Shown: positions 53,645-62,729 of the stretch, piece after piece
How the letters are laid out: every line of letters starts with the position of its first letter
Position numbering within the stretch: the first letter of the stretch is position 1
Position numbers and translations under genes: made by a program
Origin: Roseibium aggregatum
GTDB lineage: Bacteria; Pseudomonadota; Alphaproteobacteria; Rhizobiales; Stappiaceae
Reading direction: 5' to 3'
Assembly (NCBI RefSeq): GCF_014692675.1
Contig: NZ_JABFCZ010000002.1
Coordinates: 124,001 to 188,000 of the forward strand
Length of the DNA stretch: 64,000 nt
Notes under the pieces: model-generated
Database searches by the model: none
What the model saw: only the letters and a program-made list of their open reading frames with translations
What the model was told of the DNA's origin: nothing

Positions 53645-54910
53645 TCACTCCATCGATTCCGCCACGTCCACATGGCGGACCCGGTAGCCGCGCTCGCGCA
53701 GCGCCGCAACGATTGCCTCGCCGTGATCGGCATCGAAGGCCTCGAACGTCACGTCCAGCGTGGCGCCCTTGGCCGGCACGTCCAGGAACAGGTGGTGATG
53801 GGCGACATCGACCACGTTGCCCTTCAGGGTGCCGATGATCGTCGCGATTTCGCCCAGAACGCCCGGCCGGTCGGGTGTATCGATGCGAATGGAGACGAGA
53901 CGGCCGTCGCGGGTCAGCTCCCGGATCACGATGGAAGACAGGAGCCTCGGATCGATGTTGCCGCCGCACAGGATCAGGCCGACCTTCTTGCCGGCAAACC
54001 GCTCCGGCTCCGTCATCAGGGCGGCAAGGCCTGCGGCTCCTGCGCCCTCGGCGATGGTGCGAAGCCGCGTCAGATAGGCGTTGATCGCCCGTTCGATGGT
54101 GCTTTCCTTGGCGAGGATAATGTCGTCGACGACCTTCCTGACGATCTGCCGGGTCAGTTTGCCGACATCGCGCACGGCGATGCCTTCGGCGATGGTTGCG
54201 CCTTCGCAGCGCACGTCCTTGCCGTAGAAGTCGCCCCACATGCCCGGATAGAGCACGGTCTCGACGCCAATCACCTCGATCTCCGGCCTGATCGCCTTGG
54301 CGGCCGTGCCGTTACCCGAAATCAGTCCGCCGCCGCCGATCGGGACAACCAGCGTCTCCAGATCCGGATAGGCTTCCAGCATTTCAAGCGCGATCGTGCC
54401 CTGTCCCTCGATCACCCGGGGGTCGTCATAGGGGTGTACCCAGGCGAGGCCGCGCTTCGAGGCGATCCGGTCGGCCTCTTCCCAGGCTTCGTGGACGGTT
54501 TCGCCTGCGAGAACCACTTCCGCGTTGTAGCTCTTCGTTGCGGCGATTTTCACGAAGGGCGTCGATTCCGGCATGACGATGGTCGCCGGAATGCCGAGGC
54601 GCTGGGCGTGGCAGGCAACCCCTTGCGCATGGTTGCCGGCTGACATGGCGATCACGCCGCGGCTGCGTTCATCGGCGGAAAGGCTCGACAGCTTCACGAT
54701 GGCGCCGCGCTCCTTGAAGGAACCGGTCACCTGCATGTTTTCGTATTTGACGAAAACCTCCGCGCCGGTGAGCGCCGAAAGCGTCGGAGCGGGCAGGCAG
54801 GGCGTTTCAAGGACGGCGCCCTTTATCAGGCCGGCGGCCTTTCTTATGCCGGCGAGGGTAACCTCACCGGGATCTGGTACTGCGCCGGGGCCGGATGGCG
54901 CGGCGGTCAT
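53645..54910 (-). CDS. ilvA: Threonine ammonia-lyase with ACT domain
   Basis: PLP enzyme giving 2-oxobutyrate from threonine. 421 residues. Schiff-base Lys in G-S-F-K-E-R-G-A (about 62-69), phosphate-binding G-G-G-G-L-I-S-G (about 182-189), and one C-terminal ACT domain (about 335-410, R-I-D-T-P-D-R-P-G-V-L). The single ACT-like domain is closer to the catabolic/short IlvA type, so isoleucine feedback is uncertain. Its ATG overlaps the hemB stop by four bases (ATGA); the upstream open frame is hemB in another frame. Confidence 0.9.
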   Translation of the reverse strand: MTAAPSGPGAVPDPGEVTLAGIRKAAGLIKGAVLETPCLPAPTLSALTGAEVFVKYENMQVTGSFKERGAIVKLSSLSADERSRGVIAMSAGNHAQGVACHAQRLGIPATIVMPESTPFVKIAATKSYNAEVVLAGETVHEAWEEADRIASKRGLAWVHPYDDPRVIEGQGTIALEMLEAYPDLETLVVPIGGGGLISGNGTAAKAIRPEIEVIGVETVLYPGMWGDFYGKDVRCEGATIAEGIAVRDVGKLTRQIVRKVVDDIILAKESTIERAINAYLTRLRTIAEGAGAAGLAALMTEPERFAGKKVGLILCGGNIDPRLLSSIVIRELTRDGRLVSIRIDTPDRPGVLGEIATIIGTLKGNVVDVAHHHLFLDVPAKGATLDVTFEAFDADHGEAIVAALRERGYRVRHVDVAESME

Positions 54911-55944
54911 AATGCGCGGGCCAGGAGCGACGCCACCTGGGGCGCGAAATAGGTCAGGATGCCGTCGGCGCCGGCCCGCTTGAAGGCCATCAGGCTTTCC
55001 ACCATGGCGCGGTCCCGGTCGATCCAGCCGTTGGCGCCGGCCGCCTCGATCATCGCGAACTCGCCGGAGACCTGGTAGGCGTAGGTCGGCATGCGGAACG
55101 TGTCCTTCAGCCGCCAAAGGATGTCGAGATAGGGCATGCCCGGCTTGACCATGATCATGTCCGCGCCTTCTGCGATGTCCAGTTCCGCCTCGCGAATGGC
55201 TTCGTCCGTATTGGCGGCGTCCATCTGATAGGTGCGCTTGTCGCCGATCAGGGTGGCGTTGGTGCCGACCGCATCGCGGAACGGGCCGTAGAAGGCCGAG
55301 GCGTATTTGGCCGCATAGGACATGATCTGGACGTCGCGGAAATTGTTGGCATCCATGGCCTGGCGGATGGCGGCGACGCGTCCGTCCATCATGTCGGACG
55401 GGCCGATGATGTCGGCGCCGGCTTCCACCTGGTTGAGCGCCTGGCGGCAGAGCTGGTCGACCGTCTCGTCGTTGAGGATCGTCTCGCCGTCCATCAGGCC
55501 GTCGTGGCCGTGGCTGGTATAGGGATCGAGGGCAACGTCGGTCATCAGGCCGACGTTGAGGCCTTCCTGCTTGATCGCCCGGCAGGTCTGGCACACCAGA
55601 TTGTCCGGATTGAGCGCTTCGGAGCCCGTCGGATCGCGCAGGGCCGGATCGGTATAGGGGAAGAGCGCGATGGCCGGGATGCCGAGGCTTTCCGCCTTGA
55701 CCGCGTCTTTCACGGCCTCGTCGACGGACAGCCGCTCCACGCCGGGCATGGAGGGAACCGGCTGGCGGATGCCTGCACCCTCGACGACGAAGATCGGCCA
55801 GATCAGGTCGTTGGTCGTCAGCACGGTCTCCCGCACCAGGCGCCTGGACCAGTCCGCGCGCCGGTTGCGGCGCATGCGGCGGCCGCCGAGGATCTCATCC
55901 ATATCGGAACTGGTGATGGACGGGGTGCGGGTGGAAGACGACAT
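54907..55944 (-). CDS. hemB: Delta-aminolevulinic acid dehydratase, non-zinc type
   Basis: Condenses two 5-aminolevulinates to porphobilinogen for haem, which the cytochrome-rich Sox system needs. 345 residues. Schiff-base lysines in S-Y-A-A-K-Y-A-S (about 209-216) and M-V-K-P-G-M-P-Y. The usual cysteine-rich zinc site is replaced: D-V-A-L-D-P-Y-T-S-H-G-H-D-G (about 136-149), the magnesium-dependent form found in alphaproteobacteria. ATG 55944 has AGGA ten bases upstream; a longer frame upstream is not conserved. Coupled to ilvA. Confidence 0.94.
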   Translation of the reverse strand: MSSSTRTPSITSSDMDEILGGRRMRRNRRADWSRRLVRETVLTTNDLIWPIFVVEGAGIRQPVPSMPGVERLSVDEAVKDAVKAESLGIPAIALFPYTDPALRDPTGSEALNPDNLVCQTCRAIKQEGLNVGLMTDVALDPYTSHGHDGLMDGETILNDETVDQLCRQALNQVEAGADIIGPSDMMDGRVAAIRQAMDANNFRDVQIMSYAAKYASAFYGPFRDAVGTNATLIGDKRTYQMDAANTDEAIREAELDIAEGADMIMVKPGMPYLDILWRLKDTFRMPTYAYQVSGEFAMIEAAGANGWIDRDRAMVESLMAFKRAGADGILTYFAPQVASLLARAL

Positions 55945-56177
55945 CTTTCTGGGATCCTGTGATGGGGGCCTGCAATCAGGTGGAGCATGCGTGATACATT
56001 GCCTGAATCCCCGAGACCCTATCACGGGTTCGGGTGCGATCCAACATGATGGAAAATAACGATAAACGCTTATGAAAATGCGTTTTATTGACGTTTACGT
56101 CAAAACTGGCTAAGTCCCATTCGACACAGGAAGCCAAGACTTTAACCTGTAAACGGCAGGGCTCGGGAGGACAGGTC

Positions 56178-57317
56178 ATGGATTTTTCCCTCAGTGAAGA
56201 TCAACGCGCCTTTCAGGACATGGCGGCAGCCTTTGCCCGCGATGAAATGGAGCCTTATGCGCGCGAATGGGACGAGAACAGCATCTTTCCGGTCGATACG
56301 CTGCGCAAGGCCGCAGAACTGGGCTTCGGCGGCATTTACGTGCGCGAGGATGTCGGCGGTTCCGGCCTGACGCGCACCGACGCGGCGATCATCTTCGAGG
56401 AACTCGCCAAGGGCTGCACCTCGACGGCGGCCTATATCTCCATCCACAACATGGCCGCCTGGATGATCGACACCTATGGCAGCGAGGAACTGAGGCGGAA
56501 ATATCTGCCCGATCTCTGCTCCATGAAGAAATTCGCCAGCTACTGCCTGACGGAGCCGGGCGCCGGGTCCGATGCGGCCTCCCTGCGCACAAAGGCGACC
56601 GACGACGGCGACCATTATGTCCTGAACGGGTCCAAGGCCTTCATTTCCGGCGGCGGCGTTAGCGATGTCTATGTGGTCATGGTACGTACCGGCGGCGACG
56701 GGCCGAAAGGCATCAGCTGCGTCGTCGTGGAAGAGGATACGCCGGGCCTGAGTTTCGGTGCGCAGGAAATCAAGCTCGGCTGGAAGAGCCAGCCGACCGC
56801 CCAGGTGAATTTCCAGGACTGCCGGATTCCGAAAACCAACCGGGTCGGCGCGGAAGGCGAGGGCTTCAAGATCGCAATGGCCGGCCTCGACGGCGGCCGG
56901 CTGAATATCGGCGCCTGCTCGCTCGGCGCCGCCCAGACCTGTCTTGAGCGCACCATTGCCTACATGAAGGACCGCAAGCAGTTCGGCCGTGCCATCGCCG
57001 AGTTCCAGGCGCTGCAATTCCGCCTCGCCGACATGGCGACCGAACTGGAGGCCGCGCGCCTCTTCCTGCACAAGGCCGCAATGCTGGTCGACGCCAAGGC
57101 CCCGACCGCGACGACGACGGCGGCCATGGCCAAGCGGCTTGCGACCGATACCGGCTTCAAGGTGGTCAACGAGGCGCTGCAGCTTCACGGCGGCTACGGA
57201 TATTTGCGCGATTATCCGATCGAGCGTTATCTGCGCGACGTGCGGGTGCACCAGATCCTGGAGGGCACCAACGAGATCATGCGGCTGATCATCGCCAGAG
57301 ATCTTCTGAAGGACTGA
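56178..57317 (+). CDS. Acyl-CoA dehydrogenase, isobutyryl-CoA type
   Basis: FAD enzyme of 379 residues. Substrate/FAD motifs [12 protein letters not shown] (about 130-141) and catalytic Glu expected near the [15 protein letters not shown] segment (about 346-360). Because a 3-hydroxyisobutyryl-CoA hydrolase and mmsB follow, the likely substrate is isobutyryl-CoA from valine. ATG 56178 has GGGAGGA upstream. First gene of the cluster; about 230 bp separates it from divergent hemB. Confidence 0.9.
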   Translation: MDFSLSEDQRAFQDMAAAFARDEMEPYAREWDENSIFPVDTLRKAAELGFGGIYVREDVGGSGLTRTDAAIIFEELAKGCTSTAAYISIHNMAAWMIDTYGSEELRRKYLPDLCSMKKFASYCLTEPGAGSDAASLRTKATDDGDHYVLNGSKAFISGGGVSDVYVVMVRTGGDGPKGISCVVVEEDTPGLSFGAQEIKLGWKSQPTAQVNFQDCRIPKTNRVGAEGEGFKIAMAGLDGGRLNIGACSLGAAQTCLERTIAYMKDRKQFGRAIAEFQALQFRLADMATELEAARLFLHKAAMLVDAKAPTATTTAAMAKRLATDTGFKVVNEALQLHGGYGYLRDYPIERYLRDVRVHQILEGTNEIMRLIIARDLLKD

Positions 57318-57368
57318 TCTTCTCAAGCGCTGAAAATCATTTTCCGATCATTCGAACCGGGGACGGAC

Positions 57369-58403
57369 GTGAGCGACGATATCTTGTTTGAACAGCGCGG
57401 TGCGGCGGGCTTCGTCACGCTGAACCGGCCGAAGGCCCTCAACGCCCTGAACCACGGCATGGTGACGGCGCTGGCCCGCCAACTGACCGCATGGGCCGGC
57501 GACGACGGCATCCGCCATGTGGTCATCTGCGGTGAAGGCGAGAAGGCCTTTTGCGCCGGCGGCGATATCCGCAGCATCTATGACGCCAGGATGGCCGGCG
57601 AAACAGGCCTGGCGGACTTCTTCCGTGATGAATATCTGCTCAATGCCCAGATCAAGAGTTATCCCAAGCCCTATGTTTCCCTGATCGACGGCATCGTCAT
57701 GGGGGGCGGGGTCGGTGTTTCGGTTCATGGCAGCCACCGGGTCGGAACCGAGAACACCATGTTCGCCATGCCGGAAACCGGGATCGGCTTCTTTCCCGAT
57801 GTGGGCGGAACCTGGTTCCTGCCGCGCATGCCGAAAGCGACCGGCACCTATTGCGCCATGAGTGCGGGACGCCTGAAACAGGGCGATGCGCTTGAAACGG
57901 GCGTCCTGACCCATGCCACTTCACGCCGGTGCCTTCCCGCCCTGAAAGCGGCGCTGGAGGAGACCGACGACATCGATGCGGCCCTCAATGCTTTCCACGT
58001 CGATCCGGAGCCGTCGGACCTGATGGCCCGGGCGGATCTGATCGAAGGCATCTTTACCGCGCCGACCGTGGCGGAGGTCATGCGCCGGCTCGATTCCTGC
58101 GAGGATCCCTGGGGCCAGAAGGTGGCGGCCGGTATCCGGTCCAAGTCGCCGACCAGCGTCCATCTGGCTTTTGAACAGATGCAAAGGGGTGCGAGGCTGG
58201 ACTTTAACGGCTGCATGCGCTTGGAATACCGGATCGTTACGAAGATCCTTGAGGGACACGATTTCTTCGAGGGGGTGAGGGCGCTTCTGGTCGACAAGGA
58301 CCAGGCGCCGAAATGGCAGCCGGACCGGCTGGACCAGATCGACGAAACCGTCCTTGCGCCCTATTTCGAGGAACCGGCCTCCGGCGATCTTCCGTTGAAA
58401 TAA
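57369..58403 (+). CDS. 3-hydroxyisobutyryl-CoA hydrolase
   Basis: Crotonase-fold CoA hydrolase, 344 residues (longer than enoyl-CoA hydratases). Oxyanion segments C-A-G-G-D-I-R (about 62-68) and I-V-M-G-G-G-V-G (about 111-118); conserved P-E-T-G-I-G-F-F-P-D-V-G-G (about 136-148), with the catalytic Glu and Asp of the HIBCH group. Releases 3-hydroxyisobutyrate in valine breakdown, the substrate of mmsB downstream. The start is GTG 57369, 51 bp after the dehydrogenase. Confidence 0.9.
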   Translation: MSDDILFEQRGAAGFVTLNRPKALNALNHGMVTALARQLTAWAGDDGIRHVVICGEGEKAFCAGGDIRSIYDARMAGETGLADFFRDEYLLNAQIKSYPKPYVSLIDGIVMGGGVGVSVHGSHRVGTENTMFAMPETGIGFFPDVGGTWFLPRMPKATGTYCAMSAGRLKQGDALETGVLTHATSRRCLPALKAALEETDDIDAALNAFHVDPEPSDLMARADLIEGIFTAPTVAEVMRRLDSCEDPWGQKVAAGIRSKSPTSVHLAFEQMQRGARLDFNGCMRLEYRIVTKILEGHDFFEGVRALLVDKDQAPKWQPDRLDQIDETVLAPYFEEPASGDLPLK

Positions 58404-58414
58404 GCAGGACCGAA

Positions 58415-58828
58415 ATGCTCGCAAACCTTCATGCCATTTTGAGCTCGAGACCGCCGTGGAGCACCATTCTGGTGTGGTATCTGCGCGCGATAGCGGTCCT
58501 GTTGCTCGGGGGAGGGCTGATCCACTGGGCGCGGATCATCGGGATAACGCCCTGGCGCGATGTCTGGTTCTGGGACATGCCGCTGGCATGGCAAGCGGCG
58601 ACGGTCTTCTTCGGCGTGCTTGACCTGGTGGCGGCGATCGGGCTCTGGCTGGCCGTTTCCTGGGGCACCGTGATGTGGCTGTTCCGGGCCGGCAGCCAGA
58701 TCGTGATGCACACCCTGTTTTCCGATATCTACGGCCGCCGGCCTTACGAGATCTCGTTCTATCTTCTGACGATCGCGGGATATCTGCTTCTGACCTATCT
58801 CATGGAGCGGGAAAATCGAGCGCGTTAG
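58415..58828 (+). CDS. Small four-helix membrane protein (DUF6163-like)
   Basis: 137 residues, with about four transmembrane segments (18-40, 60-82, 85-100, 110-132) and few charged residues. I tentatively match it to DUF6163, a Hyphomicrobiales family; the function is unknown. It sits 11 bp after the hydrolase gene and 117 bp before mmsB, so it is transcribed with valine-degradation genes. ATG 58415; the in-frame region upstream is the hydrolase in another frame. Confidence 0.7.
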   Translation: MLANLHAILSSRPPWSTILVWYLRAIAVLLLGGGLIHWARIIGITPWRDVWFWDMPLAWQAATVFFGVLDLVAAIGLWLAVSWGTVMWLFRAGSQIVMHTLFSDIYGRRPYEISFYLLTIAGYLLLTYLMERENRAR

Positions 58829-58945
58829 CCCCAGACGGGCCGTCGCCGGCTTCCGGAAACGCAGGATCACACAGTTTAAACAACAACGCAGACGTGCCGG
58901 GTGCGAAAGGCGACCGGGCTACGGGACAAGTCGGGAGGAGTTATC

Positions 58946-59836
58946 ATGACAAAGAAGATCGGATTTATCGGCCTGGGCAACATGGGCGGCCCGATGGCCG
59001 TCAATCTGATGAAGGCCGGGCACGATGTCCTTGGCTTCGATCTGTCCGAAGGCGCGCTGGCGGCCTTCGAGGATGCGGGCGGCGCCTGCGCAAAGAGCGT
59101 TCCCGAAATTGCCGCCGCGTGCGACGTCATCGTCACCATGCTTCCGGCCGGCGCCCATGTGCGCAAGGTCTATATGGACGAGGGCGGCATATTCGAAAAT
59201 GCAAAGCCCGGAACGCTGATGATCGATTCCTCGACCATCGATGTCGACAGCGCGCGTGCCGTTGCGGCGGCCGCCACGGAACAGGACATGCTGATGGTCG
59301 ACGCGCCGGTTTCCGGCGGCGTCGGCGGCGCCACGGCCGGAACCCTGACCTTCATGGTCGGCGGTCCGGCGGCGGCCTACGAGCAGGCCAGGCCCTACCT
59401 GGACATCATGGGCAAGACCATCGTTCATGCGGGCGATTCCGGAACCGGCCAGGCCGCCAAGATCTGCAACAACATGGTGCTGGGCATTTCCATGATCGCG
59501 GTCAGCGAGGCGTTCGTTCTCGCCGAGCGGCTTGGTCTCGATGCGCAGAAGCTGTTCGACATATCCTCCACCGCCTCCGGCCAGTGCTGGGCGCTGACGT
59601 CCTATTGTCCGGTTCCGGGTCCGTTGCCGAGTTCGCCGGCCAACCGCGACTATCAGCCGGGCTTTGCCGCGGCGATGATGCTCAAGGACCTGAAGCTGGC
59701 GCAGGAAGCGGCCAGCACATCGGGCGCGTCCACGCCGCTCGGCGCGGAGGCGTCCGCGCTCTACAACATGTTCTGCAATTCCGGCGGCGGGGCGCTGGAT
59801 TTCTCGGCCATCGTCAAATACCTGCGCGGATCATGA
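58946..59836 (+). CDS. mmsB: 3-hydroxyisobutyrate dehydrogenase
   Basis: NAD-dependent beta-hydroxyacid dehydrogenase (296 residues) giving methylmalonate semialdehyde. Rossmann motif G-F-I-G-L-G-N-M-G-G-P-M-A (about 6-18), substrate-binding D-A-P-V-S-G-G-V-G-G (about 119-128), catalytic Lys in G-Q-A-A-K-I-C-N-N (about 168-176). ATG 58946 has GGGAGGAG about seven bases upstream. Ends with a 10-bp hairpin (GAATCGTCC/GGACGATTC) downstream near 59862-59893, a likely terminator without a strong T-run. Confidence 0.93.
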   Translation: MTKKIGFIGLGNMGGPMAVNLMKAGHDVLGFDLSEGALAAFEDAGGACAKSVPEIAAACDVIVTMLPAGAHVRKVYMDEGGIFENAKPGTLMIDSSTIDVDSARAVAAAATEQDMLMVDAPVSGGVGGATAGTLTFMVGGPAAAYEQARPYLDIMGKTIVHAGDSGTGQAAKICNNMVLGISMIAVSEAFVLAERLGLDAQKLFDISSTASGQCWALTSYCPVPGPLPSSPANRDYQPGFAAAMMLKDLKLAQEAASTSGASTPLGAEASALYNMFCNSGGGALDFSAIVKYLRGS

Positions 59837-59996
59837 TTAATCAAAGCTTTCAAGGTGTTGAGAATCGTCCTTAAAGAATTAACGGACGATTCAGCGTGTC
59901 TCTTAAGCGGATTTTAGAAGCGCTGCTGTAACTTTGTTTACAAGGTGGGAAAAATATCCACCTCGCGACAGGTAATGAATAAAGAGGCGCAAACAT

Positions 59997-60509
59997 ATGA
60001 TCACCGCTACAAGGGCAGTCGATGCAGTGGTTCAGGGGGAAGATGAAGCGGAAATCAAGCCGCTTTATCTTGAGGCTCTGACCCTTGTGGAACGGCTGCA
60101 TAGACGGCTGCTTGATGTCATCAAGGACGAATTCGACCGGATGGGCCGGTCCGATGTGAACAGTGTGCAGGCGCTGCTTCTGTTCAATATCGGCGACGCC
60201 GAACTGACCGCAGGCGAACTGAGAACCCGCGGCTACTATCTCGGCTCGAACGTGTCCTACAACCTGAAGAAACTGGTTGAAACCGGCTATATTCACCATC
60301 AGCGCTCGCGCATGGACCGCCGTTCGGTTCGTGTCAGCCTGACGGAAAAGGGGCAGGAAGTCGCGCGCATCGTGAACGACCTTTACGAACGCCATGTGCT
60401 GTCCGTCGAGCAGGTCGGGGAAATCGGCACCGAGGATTTCGTTGCCCTGAACAAGTCCCTGCGCAGGCTGGAGCGTTTCTGGACCGATCAGATCCTGTAC
60501 CGGCTCTGA
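59997..60509 (+). CDS. ldtR: LdtR, MarR-family regulator of L,D-transpeptidase
   Basis: Winged-helix MarR protein of 170 residues (HTH about 66-95, L-R-T-R-G-Y-Y-L-G-S-N-V-S-Y-N-L-K-K; wing with S-R-M-D-R-R-S-V-R). It is nearly the length of Liberibacter LdtR, which controls ldtP and osmotic tolerance and sits next to it as here. ATG 59997, with GAGG upstream. A ggtgg/ccacc inverted repeat lies at about 59952-59970 in its own promoter region and could be an autoregulatory site. Confidence 0.85.
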   Translation: MITATRAVDAVVQGEDEAEIKPLYLEALTLVERLHRRLLDVIKDEFDRMGRSDVNSVQALLLFNIGDAELTAGELRTRGYYLGSNVSYNLKKLVETGYIHHQRSRMDRRSVRVSLTEKGQEVARIVNDLYERHVLSVEQVGEIGTEDFVALNKSLRRLERFWTDQILYRL

Positions 60510-60537
60510 TCAGCGGCAACGCCGGATCCTTTCTTTC

Positions 60538-60577
60538 AAACGCCGTTCCGGTCCGCCGGAGCGGCGTTTTCCTTTTT
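60538..60577 (+). terminator. Rho-independent terminator of ldtR
   Basis: 14-bp stem with one wobble (60538-60551 with 60556-60569) followed by TTTCCTTTTT. Confidence 0.88.
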
Positions 60578-60773
60578 GGCGCGCGTTTCACAAGAACCGT
60601 TCACGAAATTATCATGATTTCGGCAAGTGCCGTAGAGCGACATGATCTGGACACAATGGGATGCGTATGTGCAAAAAAGGAAATCGCGCCCGGATTTGCC
60701 TTTTTCAGTCGATAGAAAGCCTTATTTTCGACTTCGAAATGCGAATTCCGGAGCGCAAAGGCCGTCGATTGGG

Positions 60774-60827
60774 CCAAAACCTGTAATTTGTTAATCATAA
60801 CGGCCATAAATTGGCCTTCGGTTTTGG
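60774..60827. promoter_or_regulatory. Nested inverted repeats upstream of ldtP
   Basis: CCAAAACC (60774-60781) pairs with GGTTTTGG (60820-60827), enclosing GGCCA (60802-60806)/TGGCC (60812-60816). They lie about 95 bp before ldtP in a 344-bp gap with no gene. Possible operator for LdtR or a 5' UTR structure. The gap also has an A-rich/T-rich hairpin near 60673-60705 (AAAAAGG/CCTTTTT type). Confidence 0.4.
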
Positions 60828-60920
60828 TTATTGCACTGGTTCAGGTGTGGAATTGCAAGATCCGGTCAGGGCTAAACGAAAGACCGGAATTGAGAATACT
60901 GTGACACAATGGGGTTGGTA

Positions 60921-62237
60921 ATGACAGCATCCTTCGGGAACGCCGGTGGTTTCATGTTAAAGGCGGTAAAGCGTCCTGTACAAGCCATGGGGCTTCTTGC
61001 CTTGTCGTTCGCTGCCTTCAACACAGGCGCCGCGGCGCAAAGCCCGCTTGATGCCGTTCGCAATCAGAGCCAGCCGGTGGAATGGCAAGACCGGTTCCAG
61101 GCCACCATGGAAAGCCTCAGTTCCCTTGACAGCGTCGAGCCGACCCTGTCACCGGAAACCGCCGACTATGTCGCGGTTGCCATCGATCGCTATTCCCGGA
61201 TCGTCCAGGAAGGCGGGTGGGGCCGTGTTTCCGGCGGCAAGCCGCTTCGGATCGGCGCGCGGGACGCACGTGTCGTCGAACTGCGCCGCCGCCTGATCGC
61301 CTCCGACGATCTGGAGCAGAAGGCCGGCCTGTCCGATACGTTCGATTCCTATGTGGATGCGGCCCTGCGCCGGTTCCAGCTTCGTCACGGGCTTCTGGCC
61401 GACGGAGTGCTGGGAGAATCCACCATCGTCGCGCTTAACGTTCCGGCGCATGTGCGCCTGCGCCAGCTTGAAACAAACCTGGTGCGCCTGCGTTCCATGT
61501 CCGGCAACCTCGGCGACCGTTACGTGATGGTCAATATCCCGGCTGCCGAAATCGAGGCGGTCGAAAACGGACGCGTCCGTTCGCGGCACACGGCCGTCGT
61601 CGGCAAGATCGACCGGCAGACGCCGATCCTGAACAGCGAGATCTACGAGCTCAACTTCAATCCCTACTGGACCGTTCCGGTTTCCATCATCCGCAAGGAC
61701 CTGATCCCGAAGATGAAGGAAGACCCGGAATACCTGGCCCGGAACAAGATCCGCATCTTCGACTGGAAGGACAACGAGCTGACCTGGCAGCAGATCGACT
61801 GGAACACGGAAGAGGCGACCCAGTACCAGTTCCGTCAGGAACCGGGTGCGGAAAACTCGCTCGGCCATGTCCGGATCAACTTCCACAACAAGTTTCAGGT
61901 CTATCTGCACGACACGCCGTCCAAGACCCTGTTCGGGTCGGACTACCGGTTCCATTCCTCCGGCTGCGTCCGCGTTCAGAACGTGCGCGAACTCGTGACC
62001 TGGCTCCTGCAGTCGACCACGCCGGACTGGGACCGGTCCAAGGTCGATCAGGTGATCCGGACCGGAGAACGTGAAGACGTGAAGCTGAAGAAGAAGATTC
62101 CGCTCTACCTGACCTACATCACGGCCTGGGCGAACGCGGAAGGCGTGGTGCATTTCCGCGAGGACATCTACAACCGCGATGACCTCTACGGAACGACCGG
62201 TAACGGTGTCAGCACCGATGCGCAGGCCCGTCTCTAG
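60921..62237 (+). CDS. ldtP: LdtP, L,D-transpeptidase with PG-binding domain
   Basis: Periplasmic YkuD-family enzyme (438 residues) that makes 3-3 cross-links or attaches proteins to peptidoglycan. Signal peptide, PG_binding_1 domain (about 110-165, V-V-E-L-R-R-R-L), YkuD domain (about 190-380) with the catalytic motif H-S-S-G-C-V-R-V-Q (Cys349). Starts at 60909, 60921 and 60954 are possible; 60954 gives the most compact signal peptide and has GGTGG near it, so the first 11 residues are uncertain. Paired with ldtR. Confidence 0.9.
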   Translation: MTASFGNAGGFMLKAVKRPVQAMGLLALSFAAFNTGAAAQSPLDAVRNQSQPVEWQDRFQATMESLSSLDSVEPTLSPETADYVAVAIDRYSRIVQEGGWGRVSGGKPLRIGARDARVVELRRRLIASDDLEQKAGLSDTFDSYVDAALRRFQLRHGLLADGVLGESTIVALNVPAHVRLRQLETNLVRLRSMSGNLGDRYVMVNIPAAEIEAVENGRVRSRHTAVVGKIDRQTPILNSEIYELNFNPYWTVPVSIIRKDLIPKMKEDPEYLARNKIRIFDWKDNELTWQQIDWNTEEATQYQFRQEPGAENSLGHVRINFHNKFQVYLHDTPSKTLFGSDYRFHSSGCVRVQNVRELVTWLLQSTTPDWDRSKVDQVIRTGEREDVKLKKKIPLYLTYITAWANAEGVVHFREDIYNRDDLYGTTGNGVSTDAQARL

Positions 62238-62326
62238 GAACAGCCAATAGCTGCGGCGTGATTTCCACTTGCCTGACAGGGCAGGGAATGGCCTTTTGAG
62301 GCCATGCTGCCAGTGGAGACAAGCAG

Positions 62327-62527
62327 ATGAGTCGCGACACGCCGCCCTCCGGCGAGATCTATCTTGAAATTCAGCAGGTCGGACGGCAGGTCAAGATGAC
62401 CGCCATTCATGCGGATACGGGGGTCGAGGTCGTCGTCTTCGGTCCGGTTAGCGCGTCTCAGGAAGATCTGAAACGTCTGGCGGTGCGCAAGCTGCAGAGG
62501 CGTCTGGAACAGGAAAGCGGCGCCTGA
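62327..62527 (+). CDS. Small conserved hypothetical protein (66 residues)
   Basis: Cytoplasmic, no signal peptide or membrane segment. Predicted beta-beta-alpha: strands in E-I-Y-L-E-I-Q and V-K-M-T-A-I-H, helix in E-D-L-K-R-L-A-V-R-K-L-Q-R-R-L. Possibly the DUF6898 group of alphaproteobacteria; I am not sure. ATG 62327 has GGAG nearby. A hairpin (CCACT/AGTGG with inner ATGGCC/GGCCAT) fills the gap after ldtP and may be an mRNA stability element. Position between ldtP and glyA suggests a conserved neighbourhood. Confidence 0.65.
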   Translation: MSRDTPPSGEIYLEIQQVGRQVKMTAIHADTGVEVVVFGPVSASQEDLKRLAVRKLQRRLEQESGA

Positions 62528-62729
62528 GGCGCGCCCAGGCGTAATTTTCTGTTCGCCGGAACGCGACTTGTCAGTTTTGTGAAACTTGATGTCGGTGTAG
62601 CTCTTGGTTCGCGCCGGTCGCTATGGTAGTTCCACGCCTGCACGGGGCGTCTAGACCTCCACAAGAGGCAAAGCGATCCGTAGCCGGAAAGTTCCGGCAA
62701 TCAGAATTCCAGCAGAAAAGGATGGTGCG

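Noticed and set aside
54911..55594. Long N-terminal extension of threonine ammonia-lyase
   Set aside because: The extra frame is antiparallel in composition to any known domain and is hemB read in another frame; the ATGA overlap marks the real start.
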